The notes beneath the pieces are model-generated. The model saw nothing but the letters and a program-made list of their open reading frames with translations. It did no database searches and was not told the DNA's origin. Positions 18,850 to 28,096 of a stretch of 64,000 bases of DNA are shown piece by piece (position 1 is the stretch's first letter; every line of letters begins with the position of its first letter). Made by a program: the position numbers and the translations under genes. The stretch covers positions 682,001 to 746,000 of the forward strand of contig CDRNVI010000040.1 in the NCBI GenBank assembly GCA_977017575.1. Reading direction: 5' to 3'. The stretch is from Paramoeba atlantica (lineage: Eukaryota; Discosea).

Positions 18850-20244
18850 ATGCCCCGCAAAAGAACTTCCACAAAAACCAACACCCACTCTGCTCAACGC
18901 CTATCCAACCTGCACGCAAACTCTACCCAAGCGATGACTACCCCACCCCTGCCCCACCCTCCTACCTGCTCCCGTGCTTCACGTCCTCTTGTCACGTCCT
19001 CACCCAACCGCCACCCTGACAATACCACTTCTCCTTCTTCCCTCCCCCAATGCTCTCTCCCCCACACCTCTACCCCTACCCGTACTAACACATCCACTCC
19101 TACCCCTAATATCACCTCTACCAATACCGGTACCAACACCTCTACCCCCTTTTCCATCACTATCAACCCCGTTACCCCTTCAGCTACCTGTACTCGTACC
19201 AACACACCTACCACTGACCGTACGAACACGTCGACCACTACCCCGACCCCTACCACCACGTCTCCCACTACAACTGCCCCTACTAACACTGCTACCCCTT
19301 CAGCTACCACTACTCCTATCAACCCCTCTACTACTACTCTTACCAACACATCTACCCCTACCTCTACCAACCCCTCTACCACTACTCCTACCCACACATC
19401 TACCCCTACCTCTACCAACCCCTCTACCACTACTCTTACCAACACATCTACCCCTACCTCTACCAACCCCTCTACCACTACTCTTACCAACACATCTACC
19501 CCTACCTCTACCAACCCCTCTACCACTACTCTTACCAACACATCTACCCCTACCAACCCCTCTACCACTACGCGTACCCACACATCTACCCCTACCAACC
19601 CCTCTACCACTACTCGTACCCACACATCTACCACAACGCGTACCCACACCTCTACCCCTACCCACCCCTCTACCCCTACCCCTACCCACCCCTCTACCCC
19701 TACGCGTACCTCTACCCCCCCTCCCCCTGCCCTCCCCCCCAACCCCACCACCCGTCACGCCACCCTCCTCCTGCTCTCCCAGCTCCGTGACCTCCAGCGC
19801 CACCCCCTCCCCGGCCTCTCCGCCGGTCTCCGGGACGACGCCAACCCCTTCCTGTGGGACGTCCTGCTCGTCGGCCCCCACGACACCCCCCACGACGGGG
19901 GCCTGTTCCGTGCCACGCTGTCCTTCCCCCGGACCTACCCGAACGCCCCCCCGACCATGGTCTTCCTCACCCCCATGTGGCACCCCAACATCTACCCCAG
20001 CGGGGAGGTCTGCGTGAGTATCCTCCACAGCCCGGGGGAGGGGGCGTTCGGGTACGAGAGCGCCAAGGAGCGCTGGTCCCCGGTCCACACCGTCGGGAGC
20101 ATACTGCTCAGTGTGCTGTCGATGCTGGATGCGCCGAACGGGGAGAGCCCGGCGAATGTGGAGGCCGCGAGGCAGTGGAGGGAGGACCGGAGGGGGTATG
20201 AGAGGAAGGTGAGGCAGCTCGCGCGGAGGTCGGTGGAGGAGTGA
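18850..20244 (+). CDS. UBC7: UBE2G1-type ubiquitin-conjugating enzyme with Thr/Pro-rich N-terminal extension
   Basis: Residues 303-464 form a complete E2 fold of the UBE2G1/Ubc7 class, which receives ubiquitin from E1 and works with E3s, often in ER-associated degradation. The HPN motif is in [13 protein letters not shown], the catalytic cysteine is C388, and the acidic loop of this class follows it ([17 protein letters not shown]). The first 302 residues are almost only Thr, Pro, Ser and Asn, with tandem 16- and 14-residue repeats. No methionine occurs between residue about 28 and the E2 core, so the extension must be translated if the E2 is. The coding strand is C-rich to about 20000, then G-rich. 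The extension is not a known E2 feature. Confidence 0.9.
   Translation: MPRKRTSTKTNTHSAQRLSNLHANSTQAMTTPPLPHPPTCSRASRPLVTSSPNRHPDNTTSPSSLPQCSLPHTSTPTRTNTSTPTPNITSTNTGTNTSTPFSITINPVTPSATCTRTNTPTTDRTNTSTTTPTPTTTSPTTTAPTNTATPSATTTPINPSTTTLTNTSTPTSTNPSTTTPTHTSTPTSTNPSTTTLTNTSTPTSTNPSTTTLTNTSTPTSTNPSTTTLTNTSTPTNPSTTTRTHTSTPTNPSTTTRTHTSTTTRTHTSTPTHPSTPTPTHPSTPTRTSTPPPPALPPNPTTRHATLLLLSQLRDLQRHPLPGLSAGLRDDANPFLWDVLLVGPHDTPHDGGLFRATLSFPRTYPNAPPTMVFLTPMWHPNIYPSGEVCVSILHSPGEGAFGYESAKERWSPVHTVGSILLSVLSMLDAPNGESPANVEAARQWREDRRGYERKVRQLARRSVEE
19342..19641 (+). repeat. In-frame 48/42-bp minisatellite in the E2 gene
   Basis: Four 48-bp units (19342, 19390, 19438, 19486) encode [16 protein letters not shown] with small changes. 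Two 42-bp units (19534, 19576) encode the shorter [12 protein letters not shown] form, and a 24-bp remnant follows. All lengths are multiples of three, so copy-number change keeps the E2 frame. Bases on either side are lower-copy relatives of the same Thr/Pro sequence. Confidence 0.85.
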
Positions 20245-20632
20245 GGGTTGGGGGGTAGTGAAAGGGGGTGGATGAAGGGGTTGATTTTCGGGTAATGCAT
20301 TGGTGAGTTACACATTTACTACATTTGTGAGTGTACGGGAATAAGGTTACGGGAATATGGAACTTGCATCGTTTCATTTTTATTCGCTTGATTGATTTTC
20401 CTTTGAAACTCTAATCATTAATATTTTGCGTCTGCATTCGGCTTAAACAACACATTTTAATGTTTTTTTCTACTTTTAGGCTTTTGGCAACATGACAATA
20501 TTTGTTCGATAGTTTTATAACTCCATACCTTCGACTTTTTAAAGTAATGATTCCTCTGGATATAGAAACTGTTTTTTCCCTCCTTAGAAACTATTTACGC
20601 GCTGTAGAGCTCATGACTGATTTTTACTGAAA
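20245..20632. other. Spacer before AROM
   Basis: G-rich for the first 40 bases, then AT-rich. A pyrimidine tract ending TCCTTAG (AG at 20586-20587) may be the AROM trans-splice acceptor. A five-codon ORF follows (see next entry). Nothing else is seen. Confidence 0.4.
20613..20630 (+). promoter_or_regulatory. Five-codon upstream ORF ending Phe-Tyr-stop, two bases before the AROM start
   Basis: ATG at 20613 reads Met-Thr-Asp-Phe-Tyr-stop, and the AROM ATG is at 20633. No AG acceptor lies between 20613 and 20633, so any mRNA starting upstream should contain it. Whether it controls AROM translation is unknown. Confidence 0.35.
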
Positions 20633-23600
20633 ATGTTTTGCGAGTGTGAAAAGGGATGGAAATGGGTAGACTCTGATACAACGTTGGAAACACACGGAAA
20701 AGACACCCGTTCCATTGTTTATCTCACAAACGAAAAAGTCACTAGAACGCTTGAAACTCACTACGGCTCTCACTCGCACCCCAAATGTAACCTTTTTCAG
20801 TGCCTTCCATCTCGTTCCGATACAACAACCAACACAAATGCATCCTCGGATTGCGGCCCCCATTTTTCGACCTCTTCTCTACAAAACGCCCTCCATTCTC
20901 TTTTTTCCGACGCCTCATCCTATGTGCTCATCTCGGACACCAGGGTGGGCGAAATCTGGCAACCTGCCGTAACAGAATCCCTCGAGGCGTATCTTAACGA
21001 GTGTTTGGTTTCACCACAATCGGATAAATGCATTAACGCTCGCAGCACCTCTCCGATACAAACGTTTTGTATTCCTGCAGGAGAGGGCGCAAAATGTCGA
21101 CAGGTTCGTGACGCTCTAGAAGACTTTCTGGTGGCCTCGCGTTGTGACCGACAGTGTGTGTTGGTCGCCCTCGGGGGTGGGGTTGTGGGAGACCTGGTCG
21201 GGTTTGTGGCGTCCACGTTTCTTCGTGGCGTGCGCTGGGTTTATGTCCCAACAAGTTTACTGAGTATGGTTGATAGTTCGGTTGGAGGGAAGACCGCGAT
21301 TAATAGCGCTGCAGGAAAAAATCTTTTTGGGTCGTTCTATCCCGCGCACCTGACGTTGGTTTCGATCTCATTTTTGGGGACACTTTCGGTTCGTGAGCTT
21401 CGCAACGGATTTGCTGAAGTGGTGAAATCTGCCTTGCTTTGTGGCAAGACTTCTTTTTTTGATCAAGTTGAGTTATTGGCACCTTCGCTTCGTAGTGCAG
21501 AGAGTGCAAGACGTATTCCAGACTCAGTTTGGCATGAAATTATTCTCCAAAGTATTTCTCTTAAAATGTTGTTGATTCAAGGTGATCTCACAGAGTCTCA
21601 GAACGGGTCTCGCTGTTTGTTAAATTTGGGCCACACAGTTGGCCACGCTTTAGAATATACGTACGACCTTCTCCATTCCAGTTACGAGCGCCGAAGCAAT
21701 GCTAAATTTGGCTGTCTAGGTTCAACTTATACTGACACCTCATATTCAGATCAGGTTCCTTCTCCTGATTATTTACTCCACGGCGAAGCAGTGAGTATAG
21801 GGCTTGTCGCCGAGGGACGAATCTCACGTAGACTTGGTATTTTGCAGCCTAGTTTGCTTCAGCGTATGCAGCATGTCTTGACTTCGTGTGGGCTTCCGAT
21901 CACTTCACCTAGTTCGCTATTTTTTGAGGACCACTATGAGGAATTTAGCTTCAGGGAAAAGAAACACGATTCTAACCTGAGTCGCTTTATTTCATTTCTG
22001 TATCGTGATAAGAAAAACCAAAATTCTGAAATCAAGGTAGTTCTTCTCGAACGCCTCGGAATGTGTTGTAAAAGTTCTCCGCGGTACGTCTCTCTTGATT
22101 TAATTCTTTGGTCTGTAAACTGCACTGCATGGCACGTTGGCATAGGTCAAGACATTATTCCTAAGGAAATACACATCACACCTCCAGGAAGCAAATCGAT
22201 CAGTAATCGCGCACTGGCTATTGCATTCCTCGGTGGCACGAAATGTACTCTTCACGGCTTATTGTACAGTGTTGATACTTTATTAATGATTGAGGCTTTG
22301 AAAAAACTGAGCCACTTTTTACAGCAGCATTCTACCCCGAAATCTGATAAAAAGAACAGCGCAGATTCCGAACAGTGTTCACGCGTCTTCACTTTTCCTT
22401 TCCGCTTTCACTCTTTGGATGACACAATTACTGTCCAAGGACACTCACCTCATGATTGGTCTTTCGATGACTTTAATATGAACGCAATGAGTTCAAGTTC
22501 TCTAAATCTCTATGTCGGCAACAGTGGCATCGTGTCTCGGTTTTTACTCCCCATTTGTTTGTTATATTTCAGTAGCTGGGAGTTGGGCGTTGCTGCTTCT
22601 GATGAAGATTACAGAGAAGAGATTTGTTCCAGAGATGTGTCTACGACTATTAAATCTTCGAAACATCGCAAAGGGCAAAACAAAAATTACAGCTACACAC
22701 AAATCACAGGATGTCAACGAATGAATCAATGCCGTCCTATTTTCCCTTTACTTAAAGTGTTGCACGACTTAGGCGCACGCTTTTCTTGTTTAGAAGACGG
22801 TGAATACGATTCATCTTCAACAAACGAACCACTGGACGCTAGCCGACTACACTTTCCTTTGCGCATGTATCCCTCATTCGACTTACAACATCGACTGGAG
22901 TCCTTACAAAGAACCCTTGACATTGATGTTTCTTTATCCTCACAATACCTTTCCTCCCTTCTTATCGTGTCACCTTTTCTGTGCAATCAGCCTCACACCA
23001 CCCCTTCCCCATCTCCACTTCTGTTGCGCGCCTTTGGATTCCCAAACAAACTTTCCCACCCTTTACAGCACACTTCCTCCTCCCTTTCCTCTATGAATCT
23101 TAATACCCCCGCACAACACTGTACGGACGAACAACAGCCCCACACCCCGAGCCCCACACCCCTTCCCCTTCCCCCTCCCCTTCCCTACGTAAACATGACA
23201 CTCTCTGTGATGCGTGACTTTGGTTTTGACATCACCCCCACATGGGACACTCCCACACAAACCCTTTCCTACTCGATTCCCACCCCCAGCGCGTACCACA
23301 GCCCCGGGACGTATTTCATCGAGCCCGACGCGACCAGCGCATCCTACTGGATGGCACTCGCTGTGCTTCACCCCTGTGGCCCCACGGTGGTGATTCCGGG
23401 CCTGGGGACAGCGTCCCGCACCCAGGGTGATTTGGCCTTTGCGACCACCGTGTTGCGCCCCCTCGGGTGTGAGGTGCGTATGGAGGCCAGGAAAGTGGTG
23501 GTTTCCTCGAACGGGGGCAACGGTCTGCGGTCGAATACTGGTTTTTGTATCGACATGGGTGCACTCTCGGATACGTTTATGACCGCCGCTGTACTGTTGT

Positions 23601-26437
23601 GTGGAATAACAAGAGGGAGTGTGGTATCCAATGATGAGGGTTTCGTGAGCTTGGTGCATCGTATCACAGGAATTGCCTCTCAACGTTTGAAGGAGAGTAA
23701 CCGTATCCAAGCGATGGTCACGGAACTGCGTAAGCTAGGCGTACACGCGCAGGAGACTGACGATGGGATAGATATTCACAGTAAGTCATTTGCCTCCATG
23801 AGGCAGTCTCAGCCCATCTATTGCTACGGCGATCACCGCATCGCAATGTCTTTTGCAATATTGTCCTGTCGGATTCCGGGGGGACTTACGATAGTCGACC
23901 CATGGTGTGTAGAAAAAACTTATCCGGAGTTTTGGGACCACTTGAACCGAATTTTTCACCTTTCGCTCAAAGCGAGTGGAACGGATGCGATTGAATCTTC
24001 CTTGTCGTCTTCCTTCGTTGGGTTGGGTGACGCACTTGGGAAACCACGAGGAATGAAGACGTGCCGAGTCCCTGAATTCCGCACGCCTCAAAATACGGTT
24101 CTACATCTTGTTCCTTACAACAACTTTATTGATCTAAAAAACTTGCGCGCGTGTGTGCGAGTGCTGTGTGAGCTTAACAGAACGCAAGGATGGAATTTAC
24201 TCGATTTATCAGAATCCTCATGGAAGCTAGTGACTAATGAGCCGAACATATTTTTGAATTTTAAGTCTGAGCTAGCGAAGCTACCAGCCCAGCATCCAAA
24301 AGTCACACAAAATGTTACTCTAATCCTATGTCCGCCTCTTTTTGATTCTGAGCTTTGGTCTTCTCTTCTTTTTCGTCCAGCAGACACTTCATCAAATGTT
24401 TCTTTTTTTGATTCAACTTTAGAGAGTGTACTACGTCCCGTGCGCCAACTATCGTGTAGTACTCTTGTATTAGATGATTACGGGATTAATCACCTTTCCG
24501 AAAAAGCACTGTCTGAAATGCGTAAGGCCACATCTTATGAGTACTTGATACTTGGTTTTTCAAAGTCTGAGAATTCGTCTGTAAAATGCAAAAGCGATTT
24601 CTCCATTGAATCAAATGTCAATATCTTGGAACGGTTTTTGAATTTTATTTCCAGCACGAAGCGTTGGGATTCTCAGTGTTTACGTAGCTCCCACATGCTA
24701 TCTCTTACGTTACCCACTTACAATTTTTCGTCAGAGCAACATCTAAAAAGGGATTTTCCGCGACTGGTTGCTGGATGCGACGTTGTTGAGCTGCGAGCGG
24801 ACCTGCTAGAAGACAGCGCGACGGGCATTCAAAATGTTGCCAAGGAAATTCAATATTTGCGTTTTCTTACCCCAGACCTTTATCTTTTATTCACTGTACG
24901 GTCAGTACAACAAGGTGGCAAGTTCGTTGGTACAACGGAGCACTACGCCAAATTGATCTCTCTTGCTCTACGTTATGGTTGCGAATTCGTCGATATCGAG
25001 CATGCTTCTTTATCTCCTCAACGTTTCGACGATGGTAACCGTGATGCTTTCTGCATCCTTTCTCTTGCGCAGTCCTACTCCCTCCCTCAACATTTCCCCC
25101 TTGTGACTCTCATTGTCGGGTCCTATCACGACCCCTCCATCACCTTCTCGGAGCTCAACATCCTCGACGTTGTTTTCTCACTGCTCCAATCAGGCTGTGA
25201 CATTGTTAAAATTGTTCTTGGCTTGTCACGTCCCTCCGATCAGTACCGTTTTCAACAATTACTGTCCTCCGTTCTACACAACCGTCTACCTTTTTTGGCA
25301 GTATCATCTGCCTCCGGCGGGGCTCTTTCACGCATTCTGGGCACAATACTTTCTCCCGTCACCCACGAGTTGCTCCCTTTTCCCGCGGCCTCTGGTCAAC
25401 TCACCCTACACGCGATGAATCAGCTGCGAGCACAGCTCGGCTTGACACTTCCCGGTACATTTTATGTTGTAGGCGACCAAATTTCTTATTCTTATTCTCC
25501 TACATTACATCGCACGGCGTTCCATGTTCTTGGTTTGCCACACAGTTATCACGTGGTGGATTGTCCTGATTTTGATCAGGCGTGGGGACAACTTTTGGAA
25601 GATCCTACATTTCGTGGCGCTTCCATTACTATACCTCACAAGGAAAAGGCCTTTCAAATGTTACGGAATGTCAGCCCACATGCACAAATTATTGGGTGCA
25701 TCAATACGATTGCTCGTAAGTATGGATCAGTGGATGAGGCAGATGCATTCTACGGTGAAAATACAGATTGGGTGGCAATCTTCCGTTTTCTAAGGCACTG
25801 GCATCTTCAGAGATGCTCAGAATTATCATCTTGCCCTGTGAATTCCTTTCATGAAACACGAGGATATGTTTTGGGGGCTGGCGGTTCGGCTCGGTCAGCT
25901 GTTTACGCTTTACTACACTTTGGTTGCACCCGAATTTTTATTTTGAACCGTTCATTAAAACGTGCGAAACAGCTTCTATCTTGGTTTACTTCACAGGGAC
26001 TTGGAGAAAGCTTAACGATTTTGGATTTTAATTTAATTAATTATTTTTCTCTTTGTTCTTTTCAAGAAAGTTCTGGCGGGGCCTCCGTCGTGATTTTGAC
26101 AGTTCCTGGTCATGCTGTTGTTTCTTATCCAGATAGTTTGTTTCAAACCGGAAATTGTCTTGCGGTGGATCTTTCGTACACTGCCACACAGAGTGCTTCA
26201 TGTCCCTCTCAAATTCTATATTCTGGACAAATTATTCGTTCGAAAGAGCACGATTGCTGTTCCGCACTAACTCCATTTCTTAGTTTTGTTCGAGCCTATC
26301 ATCCAACTTGCACTCTAGTTTCGGGTTTGGAAATTTTGTTTGAACAGGCAATTGATCAACTTTGGTTTTGGGTAGGTCACCGCATATCAGTGCAGCTTTT
26401 AAGGGACCTATTGCACTCCGGTAGTCTAAAATCATAA
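20633..26437 (+). CDS. ARO1: AROM multifunctional shikimate-pathway protein with a degenerate shikimate-kinase segment
   Basis: One 1,934-residue chain with the fungal AROM order. 3-dehydroquinate synthase (about 90-480): GGGVVGDLVGFVAS, SSVGGKTAIN, and metal ligands in GFAEVVKSA, LGHTVGHALE and HGEAVSIG. EPSP synthase (about 505-1110): PGSKSISNRALA, GNSGIVSRF, ALSDTFMTAAVL, KESNRIQAM, GDHRIAMS, with long inserts near 650-710 and 800-850. Type I dehydroquinase (about 1358-1603): VELRADLL, TVRS, GSYHDP (catalytic His) and DIVKIVLG (Schiff-base Lys). Shikimate dehydrogenase (about 1606-1934): SYSYSPTLH, ITIPHKEKA, ENTDW and LGAGGSARSA. Between EPSP synthase and dehydroquinase, residues about 1115-1355 sit where shikimate kinase should be but have no GxxGxGKS/T loop. 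The protein should make shikimate in the cytosol; the kinase step seems to need another enzyme. Confidence 0.95.
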   Translation: MFCECEKGWKWVDSDTTLETHGKDTRSIVYLTNEKVTRTLETHYGSHSHPKCNLFQCLPSRSDTTTNTNASSDCGPHFSTSSLQNALHSLFSDASSYVLISDTRVGEIWQPAVTESLEAYLNECLVSPQSDKCINARSTSPIQTFCIPAGEGAKCRQVRDALEDFLVASRCDRQCVLVALGGGVVGDLVGFVASTFLRGVRWVYVPTSLLSMVDSSVGGKTAINSAAGKNLFGSFYPAHLTLVSISFLGTLSVRELRNGFAEVVKSALLCGKTSFFDQVELLAPSLRSAESARRIPDSVWHEIILQSISLKMLLIQGDLTESQNGSRCLLNLGHTVGHALEYTYDLLHSSYERRSNAKFGCLGSTYTDTSYSDQVPSPDYLLHGEAVSIGLVAEGRISRRLGILQPSLLQRMQHVLTSCGLPITSPSSLFFEDHYEEFSFREKKHDSNLSRFISFLYRDKKNQNSEIKVVLLERLGMCCKSSPRYVSLDLILWSVNCTAWHVGIGQDIIPKEIHITPPGSKSISNRALAIAFLGGTKCTLHGLLYSVDTLLMIEALKKLSHFLQQHSTPKSDKKNSADSEQCSRVFTFPFRFHSLDDTITVQGHSPHDWSFDDFNMNAMSSSSLNLYVGNSGIVSRFLLPICLLYFSSWELGVAASDEDYREEICSRDVSTTIKSSKHRKGQNKNYSYTQITGCQRMNQCRPIFPLLKVLHDLGARFSCLEDGEYDSSSTNEPLDASRLHFPLRMYPSFDLQHRLESLQRTLDIDVSLSSQYLSSLLIVSPFLCNQPHTTPSPSPLLLRAFGFPNKLSHPLQHTSSSLSSMNLNTPAQHCTDEQQPHTPSPTPLPLPPPLPYVNMTLSVMRDFGFDITPTWDTPTQTLSYSIPTPSAYHSPGTYFIEPDATSASYWMALAVLHPCGPTVVIPGLGTASRTQGDLAFATTVLRPLGCEVRMEARKVVVSSNGGNGLRSNTGFCIDMGALSDTFMTAAVLLCGITRGSVVSNDEGFVSLVHRITGIASQRLKESNRIQAMVTELRKLGVHAQETDDGIDIHSKSFASMRQSQPIYCYGDHRIAMSFAILSCRIPGGLTIVDPWCVEKTYPEFWDHLNRIFHLSLKASGTDAIESSLSSSFVGLGDALGKPRGMKTCRVPEFRTPQNTVLHLVPYNNFIDLKNLRACVRVLCELNRTQGWNLLDLSESSWKLVTNEPNIFLNFKSELAKLPAQHPKVTQNVTLILCPPLFDSELWSSLLFRPADTSSNVSFFDSTLESVLRPVRQLSCSTLVLDDYGINHLSEKALSEMRKATSYEYLILGFSKSENSSVKCKSDFSIESNVNILERFLNFISSTKRWDSQCLRSSHMLSLTLPTYNFSSEQHLKRDFPRLVAGCDVVELRADLLEDSATGIQNVAKEIQYLRFLTPDLYLLFTVRSVQQGGKFVGTTEHYAKLISLALRYGCEFVDIEHASLSPQRFDDGNRDAFCILSLAQSYSLPQHFPLVTLIVGSYHDPSITFSELNILDVVFSLLQSGCDIVKIVLGLSRPSDQYRFQQLLSSVLHNRLPFLAVSSASGGALSRILGTILSPVTHELLPFPAASGQLTLHAMNQLRAQLGLTLPGTFYVVGDQISYSYSPTLHRTAFHVLGLPHSYHVVDCPDFDQAWGQLLEDPTFRGASITIPHKEKAFQMLRNVSPHAQIIGCINTIARKYGSVDEADAFYGENTDWVAIFRFLRHWHLQRCSELSSCPVNSFHETRGYVLGAGGSARSAVYALLHFGCTRIFILNRSLKRAKQLLSWFTSQGLGESLTILDFNLINYFSLCSFQESSGGASVVILTVPGHAVVSYPDSLFQTGNCLAVDLSYTATQSASCPSQILYSGQIIRSKEHDCCSALTPFLSFVRAYHPTCTLVSGLEILFEQAIDQLWFWVGHRISVQLLRDLLHSGSLKS

Positions 26438-26455
26438 AAGCAGAAGTTGGGCGTA

Positions 26456-27208
26456 ATTACAGTAAACGTCACTATTCTCAGAATGCTGAGTTGTACATTG
26501 ACACAGAAAAAATGGCGTTTTTATCGTTTTTCGTTACTATTCTCAGATTTTGTCGATTGAACATTGACAGGCACTTTTTCATGACGTAAAATCATAATTC
26601 TCATTCTTAAAAAATATAAAAATTTGCAACGTTAGCAGCGGAGAGTATGCAAGTGGCCTCTTTGGGTGCACAAAAATGATCCCCAGAGATCTCCAACTAT
26701 CTCGTGCGATCTCCATGGTTTGCGGAGTCGCTGCTCTATCAGAAGAACACCGTGCAGCCAAACACTGCCAATTTTTTTTGTGTAATAATGTTTTCCTTTC
26801 AAAAAACAAAGTTTCGTTACTTGTAGCTACCTGAATCAATGTTTTCTTTTCTCGGCATCACTAAGGCATTTTTGTGCCTATCATGAGTGGGTAGTGAGAG
26901 AAGAGAAGGGACAACACTGAAAATGATCTCCAATGACCCCCAGTGCTCCCCAGCGATCTTCGCCGATCTCTCTTCATACTCTCCAGTGAGTAAAGAATGA
27001 GTAAAGCAGTGAGTTATGCAATGAGAGAAAAAAGCTTTCTTTTATCAATTCTCATTTTTGAGTGTCAAATTGAATTGAACGTTGACACGCGGCTGAAGCC
27101 CCATTCTCATTTTTTAAGTGTGCATTCTCACTTTAGCCAATTGTAAGTTGACAGTCCGATTCTCATTTTTAGCGATTCTCAGAATAGTGACGTTTATTGT
27201 AATGGGGG
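26456..27208. mobile_element. Inverted-repeat element, about 750 bp, non-coding
   Basis: The left end ATTACAGTAAACGTCACTAT, running into TCTCAGAAT, is matched by an inverted copy ending near 27208. Inside, shorter copies of an ATTCTCA(G/T)-rich motif followed by a GTTGACA-like word recur (about 26530, 27050, 27110, 27160). No transposase frame is present. A related end without its partner lies at about 27510-27640. It looks like a MITE with subterminal repeats; no target duplication is clear. Confidence 0.5.
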
Positions 27209-27509
27209 GGTTCGTCCATTATTAACAACCATCTAACTTCTTTCGTTACTTCTTTCACTACTTCTTTCGTTACTTCTTTCGTATCCTGAATTTTGAGAGC
27301 ATCCTGAATAATTCCCCAATCACGATCCCGTTCGCGTGCTGTGGCTCGGTGTACGCTACAGTCAGCAAGACGTTTATGTCGATCATCGTTCTCGTGTGGG
27401 ATGGAGGAGAGTTTCTGCGTCAAATCGTTAGATTTTATTCTTACGATCCTTTCCATCGGATATGAATAATGAAAGATTGTCTTTCAAGGTAAAATAGACC
27501 TATAATTCG

Positions 27510-27640
27510 TCTACATTAAAAGTCACAATTCTGAGAATGGTCAGTTGCACATTGCCGCGTAAAAAAGCACTTTTTTGCAAATTTTCGTCACAATTCTCAG
27601 ATTTGACCTGTTGCACGTTGACAGCACTCTTTTAGTAGAA
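27510..27640. repeat. Solo copy of the same inverted-repeat element end
   Basis: AGTCACAATTCTGAGAATGG, then TCAGTTGCACATTGCC, and a second CACAATTCTCAG with GTTGACAG, parallel the order at 26467-26575. It is probably a deleted copy or a second end of a compound element. Confidence 0.4.
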
Positions 27641-27682
27641 ATTAGATAGATTCTCATTTTTACCATACTTTCGTGCGTACCT

Positions 27683-27708
27683 GAGTACCGTACTCGAGTA
27701 CGGTACTC
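27683..27708. repeat. Perfect 26-bp palindrome centred on CTCGAG
   Basis: The 26 bases read the same on both strands (half-site GAGTACCGTACTC). Partial copies follow at about 27712 and 27735-27750. The cluster is compact and lies in a short AT-rich gap. Confidence 0.6.
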
Positions 27709-27802
27709 GCGGTACTCATCGTTTTGAGTACCGTACTCGAAAGAGGTAGTAACAGTGAACGCCACTCAAGCGGAACGCAGAAGCATTGACCCACGGTACC
27801 TG

Positions 27803-28096
27803 ATGACAAAGGAGTGCCTAAAAGACGATTTCAACGTGGTGCGTTGTTCGGCAGGTTGTCCCCATGATCACGCATATGCTGTTACGGACGGTATGGAAGG
27901 TTTTTGCCATTTCAAATGCAAGCGTTGCCCTTGGGAATCGCACGGACGCCACAAAAATCATTACCTAGTCCACCGACGCGAGTGTAAAGGCCGTATTTCA
28001 GTGGCAGATCCGGGGACCTCCTTTGATGCACCCTCCCTTTTTTTGTTGATGGAGAAATATTTGGTACATCCCTTGAAACCCTTGGTACATCCTTGA
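27803..28096 (+). CDS. Hypothetical Cys/His-rich small protein (doubtful)
   Basis: From the ATG at 27803 the frame gives 97 residues with CSAGCPHDHAY, then CHFKCKRCPW, then HGRHKNHYLVHRREC. The spacing suggests a zinc-binding fold, as seen in fragments of transposon or plant-type zinc-finger proteins. No homologue is recognised, codon use is neutral, and it lies among mobile elements. It may be a remnant exon of an old element rather than a host gene. The frame is open a further 48 bases upstream but without an ATG. Confidence 0.2.
   Translation: MTKECLKDDFNVVRCSAGCPHDHAYAVTDGMEGFCHFKCKRCPWESHGRHKNHYLVHRRECKGRISVADPGTSFDAPSLFLLMEKYLVHPLKPLVHP

Noticed and set aside
18894-20088. Long frames in other phases and on the minus strand of the E2 gene
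   Set aside because: The tandem C-rich repeat leaves several frames open; only the frame ending in the E2 fold is meaningful.
27169-27456. 95-codon minus-strand frame with a KEVTKEV repeat
   Set aside because: The repeat comes from a 12-bp tandem (ACTTCTTTCGTT) and the frame begins in an element's inverted end.
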